A stretch of 64,000 nucleotides of DNA from JAWKWH01 sp040830725 (GCA_040830725.1 JBFOMG010000016.1:1-64000); one strand, 5' to 3'; positions 42,534 to 51,775 are shown, numbered from the stretch's first letter. The notes: a model not told the origin generated them from the letters alone. Program-made: numbers and translations.

Positions 42534-44327
42534 CTGAAACCGACAGACACGAACAATCCTGAGTATTTTCACAAGGTCGTGGACTGCCAATATGCCTGCC
42601 CCGCACACACGCCGGTGCCGGCCTATATCCGGTTGATTGCGCAAGAACGGTATACCGATGCTTACCTGATCAACTGGGAAAGCAATGTGTTTCCAGGTGT
42701 GCTGGGCAGAACTTGCGACCGCCCCTGCGAACCCGCCTGCCGCCGGGCGCGGGTGGAAGAGGAGCCGGTGGCGATTTGCCGGCTGAAACGGGTAGCAGCC
42801 GACTTCAAGGACGAGGTTGCCGACAAACTGCCCAAGGCCGGCCCGCCCAACGGCAAGAAGATCGCGCTGATTGGCGCCGGGCCTGCCTCGCTCACCGTCG
42901 CGCGCGATCTGGCTCCGCTCGGCTATGAATTGCACCTTTATGACGAGCAGGCCAAGGCCGGCGGTTTCATGCGTTCGCAAATTCCGTCGTTCCGCCTGCC
43001 GGAATCCGTGCTGGACGAGGAAATCGGCTACATCCTCGACATGGGTATCGTCACCCTATTCGACACCTATATCGACAGCATGGCTGATCTGCTCGACAAG
43101 AACTATGACGCTGTCTTCGTCGGCAGCGGGGCGCCGCGCGGCAAAGACCTGCCAAATCTGCCGAACCGCAAGGAAGCGGACGCCAATATCCATATCGGCA
43201 TCGACTGGCTGTCGAGCGTTGCCTTCGAGCATACCAAGGAAATCGGCAAACGGGTGATTGTGCTTGGTGGCGGCAACACGGCGATGGATTGCTGCCGTAC
43301 TTCCCGCCGGTTGGGCGGTGAGGACGTGAAGGTGATCGTGCGCAGCCCCTTTGCCGACATGAAGGCCAGTCCGTGGGAAAAAGAGGATGCCATGCACGAG
43401 GGCATTCCGATCATGGACAATCACGTGCCGCTGGAGTTTGTGGTCGAAGACGGAAAACTGACGGGAATGACCTTTGACCGCGTCGACGCGATTTATCATT
43501 CCGACGGCCGCCGCGAATTGAAATCCACCGGCGAAGAACCGGTATTCGTTCCCTGTGACGACGTGCTGATCGCCATCGGCCAGGAAAACGCCTTTCCGTG
43601 GATCGAGAAGGAAACCGGGATCCGCTTCACCAGCTGGGGGACACCAATCATCAACGACGATGAGACGTTTCAGTCCACCCGCAAGGATGTGTTCTTTGGC
43701 GGCGACTCGGCATTTGGTCCGTCAAATATCATCACCGCGGTGGCCCATGGCCACAAGGCGGCTGTGTCGATCGATCTTTACTGCAACGGCAAAAACCTGG
43801 CAAAACGGCCTGACCCCTATGTCAATCTGGTCAGCCAGAAGATGGGCATTCACGAATGGATCTACGATTCCATTCCCATCGAGGACAAACGCAAATCCGT
43901 ACCCCTGGTCGATTTGAAGAAGGCGCTCAATGACCGGTCGGTCGAAGTTGAGCTTGGCTTCGATCCGCAGACTGCATTCATCGAGGCCGAGCGTTGCCTC
44001 AACTGCGATGCCCAGACTGTTTTCACGTCGAATGAATGCATCGAGTGCGATGCCTGCACCGATATCTGCCCGACCAGCTGTATCAATTTCGTGCAGAACG
44101 GGCCGGAGAAAGAACTGCGCCAGCGCCTGCTCGTGCCGGCAGAGAACCTGGAACAGGACCTTTATGTCTCCGACAAGCTCGGGACCGGCAAGGTGATGGT
44201 CAAGGATGAAGACCTTTGCCTGCATTGCGGACTGTGCGCCGAACGTTGCCCGACTGCGGCCTGGGACATGCAGATGTTCTTCTACAACACCGCCAAGGCA
44301 ACGCCCGACATTGTGAGTGTCAAATGA
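42534..44327 (+). CDS. GltD-like FAD/NAD(P)-binding FeS subunit of 2-oxoacid oxidoreductase
   Basis: A 597-residue electron-transfer protein. An N-terminal Cys-rich domain (CQYACPAHTP, CDRPCEPACRR) precedes two dinucleotide folds (ALIGAGPASLTVARDL and VIVLGGGNTAMDCCR) as in glutamate synthase small subunits. Two [4Fe-4S] ferredoxin motifs close the protein (CIECDACTDICPTSC and CLHCGLCAERCP). It should link the 2-oxoacid oxidoreductase to NAD(P)H, as the gamma subunit of the Azoarcus 2-oxoglutarate:NADP+ enzyme does. No ATG, GTG or TTG exists between the upstream stop (42471) and GTG 42579; CTG 42534 has GGGAGG 8 nt upstream and restores the family N-terminus, so it is the likely start. Confidence 0.88.
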   Translation: MKPTDTNNPEYFHKVVDCQYACPAHTPVPAYIRLIAQERYTDAYLINWESNVFPGVLGRTCDRPCEPACRRARVEEEPVAICRLKRVAADFKDEVADKLPKAGPPNGKKIALIGAGPASLTVARDLAPLGYELHLYDEQAKAGGFMRSQIPSFRLPESVLDEEIGYILDMGIVTLFDTYIDSMADLLDKNYDAVFVGSGAPRGKDLPNLPNRKEADANIHIGIDWLSSVAFEHTKEIGKRVIVLGGGNTAMDCCRTSRRLGGEDVKVIVRSPFADMKASPWEKEDAMHEGIPIMDNHVPLEFVVEDGKLTGMTFDRVDAIYHSDGRRELKSTGEEPVFVPCDDVLIAIGQENAFPWIEKETGIRFTSWGTPIINDDETFQSTRKDVFFGGDSAFGPSNIITAVAHGHKAAVSIDLYCNGKNLAKRPDPYVNLVSQKMGIHEWIYDSIPIEDKRKSVPLVDLKKALNDRSVEVELGFDPQTAFIEAERCLNCDAQTVFTSNECIECDACTDICPTSCINFVQNGPEKELRQRLLVPAENLEQDLYVSDKLGTGKVMVKDEDLCLHCGLCAERCPTAAWDMQMFFYNTAKATPDIVSVK

Positions 44328-46204
44328 AACAGATCGAAGGCGTCAACGATTTCGTCGTCAAATTTGCCAATGTGAACGGCACTGGTTCAGCCTCGGCCAA
44401 TCACCTGTTTGCCAAGGCAATCTTCCGCATGGGCATTCCGGTCAGCCCGCGCAACATCTTTCCTTCGAACATTCAGGGCCTGCCAACATGGTATGAGGTC
44501 CGGGTCAGTTCCAAGGGCTATCTTGGCCGCCGTGGCGGCGTCGACCTGATGGTTTGTGTCAACCCGCAAACAATGGAACAGGATGTCGCCAGCGTCGAGC
44601 CTGGCGGCTATTTCGTCTACGATACGACCAAACCGCTGGCGCCGCATCTCAGACGCGACGACATCACCTATTTCGGTATTCCGCTGACCGAGATGTGCAT
44701 GCGCGAGTTCAAGGTGCCGCGCCTGCAGCAGCTGTTGAAAAACGTCGTCTATGTCGGAGCGATGGCGGCGCTGCTGGATATTCGCTTCCCGATTCTGAAA
44801 AATCTCTTGAACGATCAGTTCAAGGGCAAGGAACGCCTGATCATGCCCAATGTTCAGGCGTTGGAGATGGGCTACCAGTTTGCGCAAGAAAACTTCTCCT
44901 GTCCCCTGCCGATACGCCTTGAGCAGGGTGGCAATGTCGCGGCACACATTCTGGAAAGCGATCATATCTTGATGAACGGCAATACCGCCGCCGCACTTGG
45001 CGCCATTTATGGCGGAGCGACCGTTGCTGCCTGGTACCCGATCACGCCATCGACATCGGTGGTGGATGCATTTTCCAAATATGCCGAACGGATGCGGATC
45101 GATCCCGGAACGGGCAAGAAGAACTTTGCCATTCTGCAGGCCGAAGACGAACTCGCCGCCATGGGCATTGTCGTTGGAGCCGGCTGGAACGGTGCCCGCG
45201 CCTTTACCGCAACGTCGGGCCCCGGCCTGTCGCTGATGAGCGAATTTCTGGGCCTTGCCTATTTTGCCGAGGTTCCGGTTGTGCTGATCGACGTACAGCG
45301 ATCCGGTCCGTCCACCGGCATGCCGACCCGCAGCCAGCAATCCGACATTCTGGCAGCCGCCTATGCCAGCCATGGCGATACCAAGCATGTGTTGCTGTTT
45401 CCCGCCACGCCGCGCGAGTGTTTCGACATGACGGTGCAGGCCTTTGATCTGGCCGAGCGGCTTCAGACCCCGGTCATCATGATGTCCGATCTCGATCTCG
45501 GCATGAACGACTGGATGTCGCCGCCGCTTGAATGGGACGACGATTACGAGATGGATCGCGGCAAGGTTCTCGATGCCGAGGCGCTGGACAATGCCGAGAA
45601 GTGGGGCCGGTACCTCGACGTCGATGGCGACGGCATCTGTTACCGCACCTTGCCGGGAACGCATCCGGACAAGGGTGCATTCTTCACCCGCGGATCATCC
45701 AAAAACGAAATGGCGATCTACTCGGAGAGCGGCGAGGATTACGTGAAGAATGTCGACCGTCTGTTGCGCAAGTTTGAAACCGCCAAATCCTATGTTCCCG
45801 AACCCAAAACCCACCCGCCGGTCAAGGTGAAGAAACCCAAGACCAAGAAGAAACTCGGTGCGCTTTTCTTCGGCACATCGGCGTCGCCTGCCTATGAAGC
45901 GGTCGAACTGCTGGCCGATGAGGGATATCCGATCAACACCATGCGCATTCGCGCTTTTCCGTTCCATCAAAGCCTCGATGAGTTTGTCCACGATCACGAC
46001 ATGGTCTTTGTCATCGAGCAAAACCGCGATGGCCAGATGCGCCAGCTGATCATGAACGAGTGCCATATCGCACCCGACAAGCTGACATCGGTGTTGAACT
46101 ATTCCGGCACCCCGATCACCGCGCGCACCATCGCCCGTCAGATCCGGCAGGCGCTGAAGGTTAAAAGCGCGGATATTGTCAAGCTGCATCCGGAGACCGC
46201 CTGA
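44324..46204 (+). CDS. 2-oxoacid:acceptor oxidoreductase, fused gamma-alpha subunit
   Basis: A 626-residue subunit of the thiamine-dependent 2-oxoacid oxidoreductase family. Residues about 1-190 form the gamma domain (VKFANVNGTGSASANHLFAK), the rest the alpha part with the YPITPSTSVVDAFSKYAERM (here shown in part) motif and EDELAAMGIVVGAGWNGARA. A C-terminal domain follows a Lys-rich linker (KVKKPKTKKK). It overlaps the GltD-like gene by 4 nt and the beta gene by 1 nt. It oxidises a 2-oxoacid to an acyl-CoA; which acid cannot be decided. Confidence 0.9.
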   Translation: MKQIEGVNDFVVKFANVNGTGSASANHLFAKAIFRMGIPVSPRNIFPSNIQGLPTWYEVRVSSKGYLGRRGGVDLMVCVNPQTMEQDVASVEPGGYFVYDTTKPLAPHLRRDDITYFGIPLTEMCMREFKVPRLQQLLKNVVYVGAMAALLDIRFPILKNLLNDQFKGKERLIMPNVQALEMGYQFAQENFSCPLPIRLEQGGNVAAHILESDHILMNGNTAAALGAIYGGATVAAWYPITPSTSVVDAFSKYAERMRIDPGTGKKNFAILQAEDELAAMGIVVGAGWNGARAFTATSGPGLSLMSEFLGLAYFAEVPVVLIDVQRSGPSTGMPTRSQQSDILAAAYASHGDTKHVLLFPATPRECFDMTVQAFDLAERLQTPVIMMSDLDLGMNDWMSPPLEWDDDYEMDRGKVLDAEALDNAEKWGRYLDVDGDGICYRTLPGTHPDKGAFFTRGSSKNEMAIYSESGEDYVKNVDRLLRKFETAKSYVPEPKTHPPVKVKKPKTKKKLGALFFGTSASPAYEAVELLADEGYPINTMRIRAFPFHQSLDEFVHDHDMVFVIEQNRDGQMRQLIMNECHIAPDKLTSVLNYSGTPITARTIARQIRQALKVKSADIVKLHPETA

Positions 46205-47253
46205 TGTCCTATATCAAGCCAAAGTTTCGCCATCCCCGTTTGCCGGTCAATTCACTCGGCTACACAGTTGCCGACTATGACGGATCGATCTCGACCCTTT
46301 GTGCCGGCTGCGGCCATGACAGCATCTCGGCGGCAATCCGCAATGCATGCTTTCTTTCATCCATCCCGCCGCACAGAATTGCCAAATTGTCGGGCATCGG
46401 CTGTTCATCAAAAACACCGACCTACTTTCTTGGCCGCAGCCATGGCTTCAATTCGGTGCATGGCCGGATGCCATCGGTGGCGACCGGGGCAAACGTTGCC
46501 AACTGCGATTTGACCTATATCGGCTTGTCCGGCGACGGTGATACGGCGTCCATCGGCATGGGGCAGTTCATCCACCTGATCCGGCGCAATGTCGATATGA
46601 CCTATATCGTTGCCAACAATGGATGTTACGGCCTGACCAAGGGCCAGGACAGCGCGACCGCCGATTTGGGCTCGGTCAGCAAAACCGGCTATACCAACCC
46701 GTTCGAAGGAATTGATCTGGCGAGCCTGGCGCTGCTTCAGGGCGCCAGCTTTGTCGGCCGCAGTTTTTCCGGCGACAAGGAGCAGCTGGAGCCGTTGATA
46801 CGGGCGGCGATGGCGCACAAGGGTTTCGCCTTCATCGACGTCGTGTCTCCCTGCGTCACATTTGCCAACCATGCCGGGTCCACCAAAAGCTACGCTGCGA
46901 CAAGAGAACATCTCGATGTCATGCCGCTGGATTTCGTGCCCATGCGCGATGAAATCCGCACCCAGTACGATCCCGGCACCAGCCAGTCCGTGACCCTGCA
47001 TGACGGCTCGGTCATTCACCTGCACAAGGCCGCAGATGACTACCGGGCGGTTGACCGTAACGAAGCTTTGATGGCGATGCAGGTTGCGCGAGAGAAAAAC
47101 AAAATCCTGACCGGATTGTTGTTCCTTGATCCCAATTCCCAGGACCTCAATCAAACCCTGCAGCTGGCCACACGCCCGCTGAACGATCTGAGCAAGAACG
47201 AACTCTGCCCCGGCAGCCGGGTTCTGAAAAGCATCAACGACGGATTGCGATAA
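46204..47253 (+). CDS. 2-oxoacid:acceptor oxidoreductase, beta subunit (TPP-binding)
   Basis: A 349-residue subunit that carries thiamine diphosphate. LCAGCGHDSISAAI opens the TPP domain, LSGIGCSSKTPTYF supplies a cluster Cys, and GDGDTASIG together with NNGCYGLTKGQDS is the Mg-TPP binding motif. The Cys set of the normal [4Fe-4S] beta subunit is visible (Cys in CAGC, GIGC and SPC). It completes the three-gene operon; the ATG overlaps the upstream TGA. Confidence 0.92.
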   Translation: MSYIKPKFRHPRLPVNSLGYTVADYDGSISTLCAGCGHDSISAAIRNACFLSSIPPHRIAKLSGIGCSSKTPTYFLGRSHGFNSVHGRMPSVATGANVANCDLTYIGLSGDGDTASIGMGQFIHLIRRNVDMTYIVANNGCYGLTKGQDSATADLGSVSKTGYTNPFEGIDLASLALLQGASFVGRSFSGDKEQLEPLIRAAMAHKGFAFIDVVSPCVTFANHAGSTKSYAATREHLDVMPLDFVPMRDEIRTQYDPGTSQSVTLHDGSVIHLHKAADDYRAVDRNEALMAMQVAREKNKILTGLLFLDPNSQDLNQTLQLATRPLNDLSKNELCPGSRVLKSINDGLR

Positions 47254-47276
47254 GGCCTACCCGCTGTGCGGCAATT

Positions 47277-48449
47277 TTAAGGCGCGCCCCGGTTGACCGC
47301 GCGCGCCAGCGCCTGCTCGAGATCATTGATCAGGTCATCGGCATCCTCAATGCCGATGGACAGCCGCAGCAGGCGCGGGTGGACGGGAAATCCTTCACCG
47401 GAAACTGTCTTGCGATGTTCGATCAGGCTCTCCACACCGCCCAGCGATGTCGCCGGATAAAACACTTCGCAAAAGCGGGCGACGTCGATTGCGGTTTGCT
47501 CGGTGCCCTTCACCACAATCGACATCATTCCGCCAAACTGGCCATCGGTCTGGCGTTTGGCGATCTCGTGGCCAGGGTCGCCCGGAAGCCCCGGATAGTG
47601 GACCGCTTCAATCGCGTCGTGGTTCTCGAAATGCCGCGCGATCGCCATGGCATTGCTGGACGACCTCTCCACACGCAGGAACAGGGTTCGCATGCCGCGT
47701 ATCAAAAGCCACGCGTCGAAAGAATGCAGCGCGGTGCCCTGAAGCTTGCGGATTTGCCGGATCTCGTCCCAATGGTCTCCTGTCTCGCGCACCGACAGCG
47801 CACCGGCGGTGATATCGGAATGGCCGTTGAGATATTTGGTCGCCGAGTGAAAGGAGTAATCAGCTCCGAAATCCAAGGCGCGAGTAATGTTTGGTGGCGT
47901 GCCGGTACAATCGGCCATCAGCTTCGCGCCAGCCTGATGGGCAATTCCGGCAGCGGCCGCAATGTCGGTGACTTCCCAATTGGGATTGTTGGGCGTCTCG
48001 ACCCAGACCAGCTTTGTTTCTCCCGGTCTGACCGCTGCCGCCAGTTCATCCAGATTTCCGGCGGTATAGGAGCTCACTTCGATGCGGTTTTTGGCTTCAT
48101 AGCCTTGGATCTGCTCCAGAACGCCGTGATACATCACTTTCGGAATGACCAGATGCGCTCCGGTGTCCAACTGCTCGATCACAGCGGTGCAGGCTGACAT
48201 TCCGGATGAAAACAGAAGCGTATCCTCTGCACCTTCCAGTTCGGCGATGATCGCTTCGGCATGCCCGGTGGCCTGGCTGCCGTCGCGGCGGTACATGTAG
48301 TCGGTTCGAACCTCATACATCTCGTCGCGGGCATAGGTGGAGGTCGGCTGGATTGACGGCACCACGGCGCCGGTTTCGGCCTCTTCGAAGTGAAGCGCCT
48401 GGGCGATGCGCGTCCGGGCCGATAACTTTCGATTGCTGCCTTGCTTCAC
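47277..48449 (-). CDS. Cystathionine gamma-synthase family PLP enzyme
   Basis: A 390-residue fold-type I PLP enzyme of the Cys/Met metabolism family. Motifs include YSRRDGSQATGHAEAIIAELEG-like region (YMYRRDGSQATGH), FSSGMSACTAVIEQL, WVETPNNPNWEV, the PLP-Lys in SFHSATKYLNGHSD, and the C-terminal TSLGGVESLIEHRKTVSG. It may act as cystathionine gamma-synthase, gamma-lyase or O-acylhomoserine sulfhydrylase; the sequence does not separate these. It converges with the oxidoreductase operon. Confidence 0.92.
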   Translation of the reverse strand: MKQGSNRKLSARTRIAQALHFEEAETGAVVPSIQPTSTYARDEMYEVRTDYMYRRDGSQATGHAEAIIAELEGAEDTLLFSSGMSACTAVIEQLDTGAHLVIPKVMYHGVLEQIQGYEAKNRIEVSSYTAGNLDELAAAVRPGETKLVWVETPNNPNWEVTDIAAAAGIAHQAGAKLMADCTGTPPNITRALDFGADYSFHSATKYLNGHSDITAGALSVRETGDHWDEIRQIRKLQGTALHSFDAWLLIRGMRTLFLRVERSSSNAMAIARHFENHDAIEAVHYPGLPGDPGHEIAKRQTDGQFGGMMSIVVKGTEQTAIDVARFCEVFYPATSLGGVESLIEHRKTVSGEGFPVHPRLLRLSIGIEDADDLINDLEQALARAVNRGAP

Positions 48450-48953
48450 TTTTCAACTCCAAATCGAAATAACTTCAAACGCCGTTCGGCCTTTAGAGTA
48501 AAACCGGAACGAATTGAACCACCCAATCACGGCACCCCCATCGGTTCGGTCATTTTCACCGGTAATCAAATTTCAAGAAACCGATTGTCACCAGTCTGAG
48601 TCAAATTCAGAGCGTTTCCACCGAATATTGAATCGTTTGACCGCAGGGAATCTGTTCTCTGGCCAGGCGCGCGCGGCGACGTGGTGCGAGCACCACGAGA
48701 CCGGGCGCAACGCCGCCAGCGGGCAGAGATCCAAGGTCAGGCGGTTGCGGTTGCGGTTGCAGTTTCTGTTTCAGTGACATGACGCGTATCTGTTTGCTTG
48801 GGCGTCTTTTTCGTTTCTGCCGCGTCGAAATCCTCGCACGATGCTTCGGCATCGCGCTGCGGTATTCTCCTTGCATAATCAAAAAATCCATCCCATCAAA
48901 CCGCTCCAATATTTGGTGGAAACGCTCTAGCATCTGATGATCAGGTATTGCCA
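48450..48953. mobile_element. Gap holding a 320-bp MITE-like element (48609-48928)
   Basis: This 504-bp gap between genes holds an element with imperfect terminal inverted repeats. The left end AGAGCGTTTCCACC-G-AATATTG starts at 48609 and the right end is its inverse (ending CGCTCT at 48928); about 32 bp on each side match, with a few differences. The interior has more palindromes (GTGGTGCGAGCACCAC) and no credible gene. It ends 25 bp before the Crp-like gene. A related 36-bp terminal copy is at 23039-23074. The first 160 bp (48450-48608) hold nothing recognised apart from the PLP gene promoter. Confidence 0.65.
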
Positions 48954-49628
48954 ATGATTGAAGCCAGCAAACTGCTCGAGATCGCCAATTGGGCCAGAGA
49001 ACTCGATCCGGATCATGTCGACCGGGCGCGGGCCGGTATCATAATCAAGCAATATCCGGCGGGCTCAACCGTGCACGAGTTTGGTTTGCCGTCGGATTCG
49101 TGGATCGGGGTCATCGACGGGCTGATGAAAATGCGGATCCTGACACCCGACGGGCGCGAAGTATCCCTTGCGGGCCTGCACGCCGGTGGCTGGTTCGGCG
49201 AAGGTTCGGTATTGAAGGGCGAACCGCGGCGATACGAGATCCTTGCGCTTCGCGACGTCACCTTGGCGGTGATGGACCGGAAGACCTTTTTCTGGCTGTT
49301 TGAGAACAGCCTGCCGTTTAACCAGTTTCTGGTACGCCAACTCAATCAGCGCCTCGGCCAGTTCATCGGACAGGTCATTCACGACCGGATCCTGAGCACC
49401 ACCGCGCGGGTTGCGCGAACGATTTCCACGCTGTTTGACCCCGCATTGTACCCGGATGCAGGCGATTCCCTGGAGATCACGCAGGAGGAAATCGGCCTGA
49501 TTGCAGGACTGACCCGGCCCGTGACCAACCAGGCGCTGCGTACGCTGGAAACAAGGGAATTGATCAGGCTTGAATACGGCAAGATTGTCGCGCTCGACCT
49601 TCAGAAACTGGCTGCATTGACGACATAA
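48954..49628 (+). CDS. Crp/Fnr-family transcriptional regulator
   Basis: A 224-residue protein with an N-terminal cyclic-nucleotide-like beta-roll (about 20-120: IIIKQYPAGSTVHEF to AGGWFGEGSVLKGEPRRYEI), a dimer helix and a C-terminal helix-turn-helix (LEITQEEIGLIAGLTRPVTNQALRTLE). No Cys cluster for iron-sulfur is present, so it is not an FNR-type oxygen sensor. Effector unknown. The MITE-like element lies just upstream and may influence the promoter. ATG 48954 is preferred over TTG 48948. Confidence 0.93.
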   Translation: MIEASKLLEIANWARELDPDHVDRARAGIIIKQYPAGSTVHEFGLPSDSWIGVIDGLMKMRILTPDGREVSLAGLHAGGWFGEGSVLKGEPRRYEILALRDVTLAVMDRKTFFWLFENSLPFNQFLVRQLNQRLGQFIGQVIHDRILSTTARVARTISTLFDPALYPDAGDSLEITQEEIGLIAGLTRPVTNQALRTLETRELIRLEYGKIVALDLQKLAALTT

Positions 49629-49706
49629 CCTGAAGTCGCACTCGGCTTGATTGCAAATGTAATCTCAAAAACAGTGCTCGCTTGAGCAAGACGCTAGAGT
49701 TGCCGA

Positions 49707-50378
49707 ATGCTGCATGACAAGTTCAGTGAAACAGGTTCCATTCCAGCAGGCCCGGCATTATCCGAGCGCATCATTTCTGCCGACAAAATCCTCGTATCGA
49801 CGTCTGCACCGCTGATCACTTCCTACATCTCCGGAAAAATCAAGGCCCGCCACCCCGGCGTGCCTTGCGACACGGAAACCGTGATTCCCAACGGAAATCC
49901 GATCCGGATATACCAATCTGCCATTGCGATTGTCGACGAAGAGCAATGGCGTCAGTTGGCCGGTGAACCAAGCCTGAGCTCCGGCAGGTTCCATGCTTTC
50001 ATTGTGATTTGTGATCGTGATTCGAGCGAAGCCGCCACATCAGGTTCCGGAAACACCATTGCCCTGGTGAAACCGGACATTGAAGAACTGATGCAGGCGC
50101 TCGGCCATATCCTGTCGGGCCGCGATCCAAGATCATTCAAGGGGCGGAAAAGGGACCCGATTTCGGTTGCCAACCAGCGATACACACCGCGCCCGGCCTT
50201 TACGAAACGGGAAGGCGAAGTGTTCGCCGGCATCCTCGAGGGGCTGCGCTACAAGCAGATCGCAGCAAGCCTTGGCATCAGCGAAGCGACGGTGAAGGTT
50301 CATGCCTACCGGATCTTTGACAAAACAGGCGTGAGCAGCAAGCACCGGCTGGTCTCCAACTACCACGCCGGGTGTTGA
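49707..50378 (+). CDS. LuxR-type HTH response-regulator-like protein
   Basis: A 223-residue regulator. The C-terminal LuxR helix-turn-helix (about residues 160-220: FTKREGEVFAGILEGLRYKQIAASLGISEATVKVHAYRIF, given here only in part) is clear. The N-terminal half could be a divergent receiver-type domain, but the usual acidic pocket is not evident, so phosphorylation is doubtful. It follows the Crp-like gene on the same strand (78 bp). It ends at a hairpin shared with the convergent MFS gene. Confidence 0.85.
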   Translation: MLHDKFSETGSIPAGPALSERIISADKILVSTSAPLITSYISGKIKARHPGVPCDTETVIPNGNPIRIYQSAIAIVDEEQWRQLAGEPSLSSGRFHAFIVICDRDSSEAATSGSGNTIALVKPDIEELMQALGHILSGRDPRSFKGRKRDPISVANQRYTPRPAFTKREGEVFAGILEGLRYKQIAASLGISEATVKVHAYRIFDKTGVSSKHRLVSNYHAGC

Positions 50379-50382
50379 ATTC

Positions 50383-50403
50383 GGCGCCCGAAACCCGGGC
50401 GCC
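50383..50403. terminator. Hairpin between convergent LuxR and MFS genes
   Basis: GGCGCCCG (50383-50390) pairs perfectly with CGGGCGCC (50396-50403), loop AAACC. It lacks a T-run, so it is a structural end or Rho-assisted terminator for both convergent genes. Confidence 0.5.
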
Positions 50404-50417
50404 GGACCCAGAACCGG

Positions 50418-51617
50418 TCAAGCCGTCACTTGATCCGCACGTTGTTCGAGCAAACGCAACAATAGCGCCGTTACAAGGCCAATCACTGCCAGCAAGAACA
50501 TAATCGCTAGCAGAACAATTGCGCCGTTGTCCGGCGAAATCAGTGCGGCGGTGACGGCGGTAGTAATGGCCCCGGAGCCAATGGCGAGCGCACCGGCCAA
50601 TCCCGCCGCGCTGCCAGCCAGTTTGGGGCGAACCGACATGGCGCCCGCGCCGGACCCGGGGATCGTCAACCCATTACCGAAGCCGGCAAATACCGCGGCC
50701 CCGAATATGGTCCAGACATTGATTTCTCCGGCCAGGACAAAAGCCAGACCGGACCCCAACCCCAGGCAGGCGATGATCCGGCCGGTGATGATCATGGTCG
50801 TCAATTCAAACGTGCTGGAATAGCGGCCGGCACAATAGCTGCCGGCGATAAATCCGGCGCTGATCGTGCCCATGTAAAATCCCAATTCCGCCGTCCCCAG
50901 CCCCAAAACCGTTGCCGCGACCAGCGGCGAACCGGCAAGAAACGCATAAAACATGGCATTGGAGGACGCCATGCAAATCGCATAACCCCAGAATCGTTTC
51001 GAGCGGAACAGTTCCGGATAGGCGCGGAATTGTGCACCGAATGTTGACGACGGCTCCTGATTGGTTTCACCGAAATTGACGAAACACAGCACCAGAAGCA
51101 GCGCGCCGAACAGCGCCATAAGCACGAAATTCGACCGCCAGCCAAATGCCTCATCCAGCATGCCGCCGACCAATGGTCCGATCATTGGCGCAATGGCCAT
51201 CGCCATGACGATATAGCCGATCAGGCTGGCGGCTTCCTTCTCAGGTCTCGTGTCGCGCACGACAGCCAGGGATACGACCCAGCCGGATATGATCACTCCC
51301 TGGAACGTACGAAACAGCAAAAACCAACCCAGTTGGTAGGCCAGAACGCAGCCGATCGAGGCAATCAGATAGATCAGCAACGCGCCGAGGATGACCGGCC
51401 TGCGGCCATAACGGTCCGACAAGGGGCCGGCAAACAGCTGCATGACGGTGGTGACGGCCAGATAGCCGCCAACGGCCAGACTGATCGTTTCGTAGTCGGT
51501 GCCAAATGAGGCCGCCATCTGCGGCAAGGACGGCAGGAACATGTTCAGCGACAACACGGCCAGCGCCGTGAGCAGAATCAGCGTGATGATATTCGGTGGG
51601 GTTCGCTGGGTGGACAT
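50418..51617 (-). CDS. MFS drug efflux transporter, Bcr/CflA family
   Basis: A 399-residue proton-driven exporter with 12 helices. The Bcr/CflA family motifs are visible: the N-terminal LNMFLPSLPQMAASFGT, motif A (GPLSDRYGRRPVILGALLIY, in part) and motif C-like AMAIAPMIGPLVGGML. It should export drugs or metabolites such as sulfonamides, bicyclomycin or Cys. ATG 51617 is used; ATG 51641 and TTG 51647 are in-frame alternatives. An intrinsic terminator lies just ahead of these starts, which implies attenuation. Confidence 0.92.
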   Translation of the reverse strand: MSTQRTPPNIITLILLTALAVLSLNMFLPSLPQMAASFGTDYETISLAVGGYLAVTTVMQLFAGPLSDRYGRRPVILGALLIYLIASIGCVLAYQLGWFLLFRTFQGVIISGWVVSLAVVRDTRPEKEAASLIGYIVMAMAIAPMIGPLVGGMLDEAFGWRSNFVLMALFGALLLVLCFVNFGETNQEPSSTFGAQFRAYPELFRSKRFWGYAICMASSNAMFYAFLAGSPLVAATVLGLGTAELGFYMGTISAGFIAGSYCAGRYSSTFELTTMIITGRIIACLGLGSGLAFVLAGEINVWTIFGAAVFAGFGNGLTIPGSGAGAMSVRPKLAGSAAGLAGALAIGSGAITTAVTAALISPDNGAIVLLAIMFLLAVIGLVTALLLRLLEQRADQVTA

Positions 51618-51648
51618 TGGTTTCTTGCTGGTTGGTCTCATGGGCAAT

Positions 51649-51671
51649 AAAAAACCCCGGTCAGACCGGGG
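51649..51671 (-). terminator. Leader terminator (attenuator) before the MFS gene
   Basis: On the minus strand CCCCGGT (51671-51665), loop CTG, ACCGGGG (51661-51655) is followed by six U residues (51654-51649). It ends 32 nt before the MFS start used here, and only 8 nt before the first in-frame ATG at 51641. Since a terminator in front of a gene must be overcome for expression, this is most likely an attenuator. GGTGCGTGG (51712-51704) can pair over 9 bp with CCGCGCGCC (51678-51670), overlapping the terminator stem by 2 nt. Confidence 0.65.
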
Positions 51672-51715
51672 CGCGCGGGCAATGATCGATCGCGATCATC
51701 ATTCCACGCACCAAA

Positions 51716-51757
51716 TCACCACCACATTTGCCGGATGCCGGACCATCTGTATTCCAC
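51716..51757 (-). CDS. Possible leader peptide ending Met-Trp-Trp
   Basis: A 13-codon frame (GTG start at 51757) in the leader of the MFS gene ends ATG-TGG-TGG-TGA, with another Trp codon earlier. Tandem Trp codons ahead of an attenuator are the hallmark of trp leader peptides. Another overlapping frame has three Val codons and one Trp. No strong ribosome site precedes it, so it is only a candidate. Confidence 0.25.
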   Translation of the reverse strand: MEYRWSGIRQMWW

Positions 51758-51775
51758 TCTGCGATTTCAAACGTC

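Noticed and set aside
44387..45664. 425-residue minus-strand open frame
   Set aside because: Antisense to the gamma-alpha oxidoreductase subunit; shadow.
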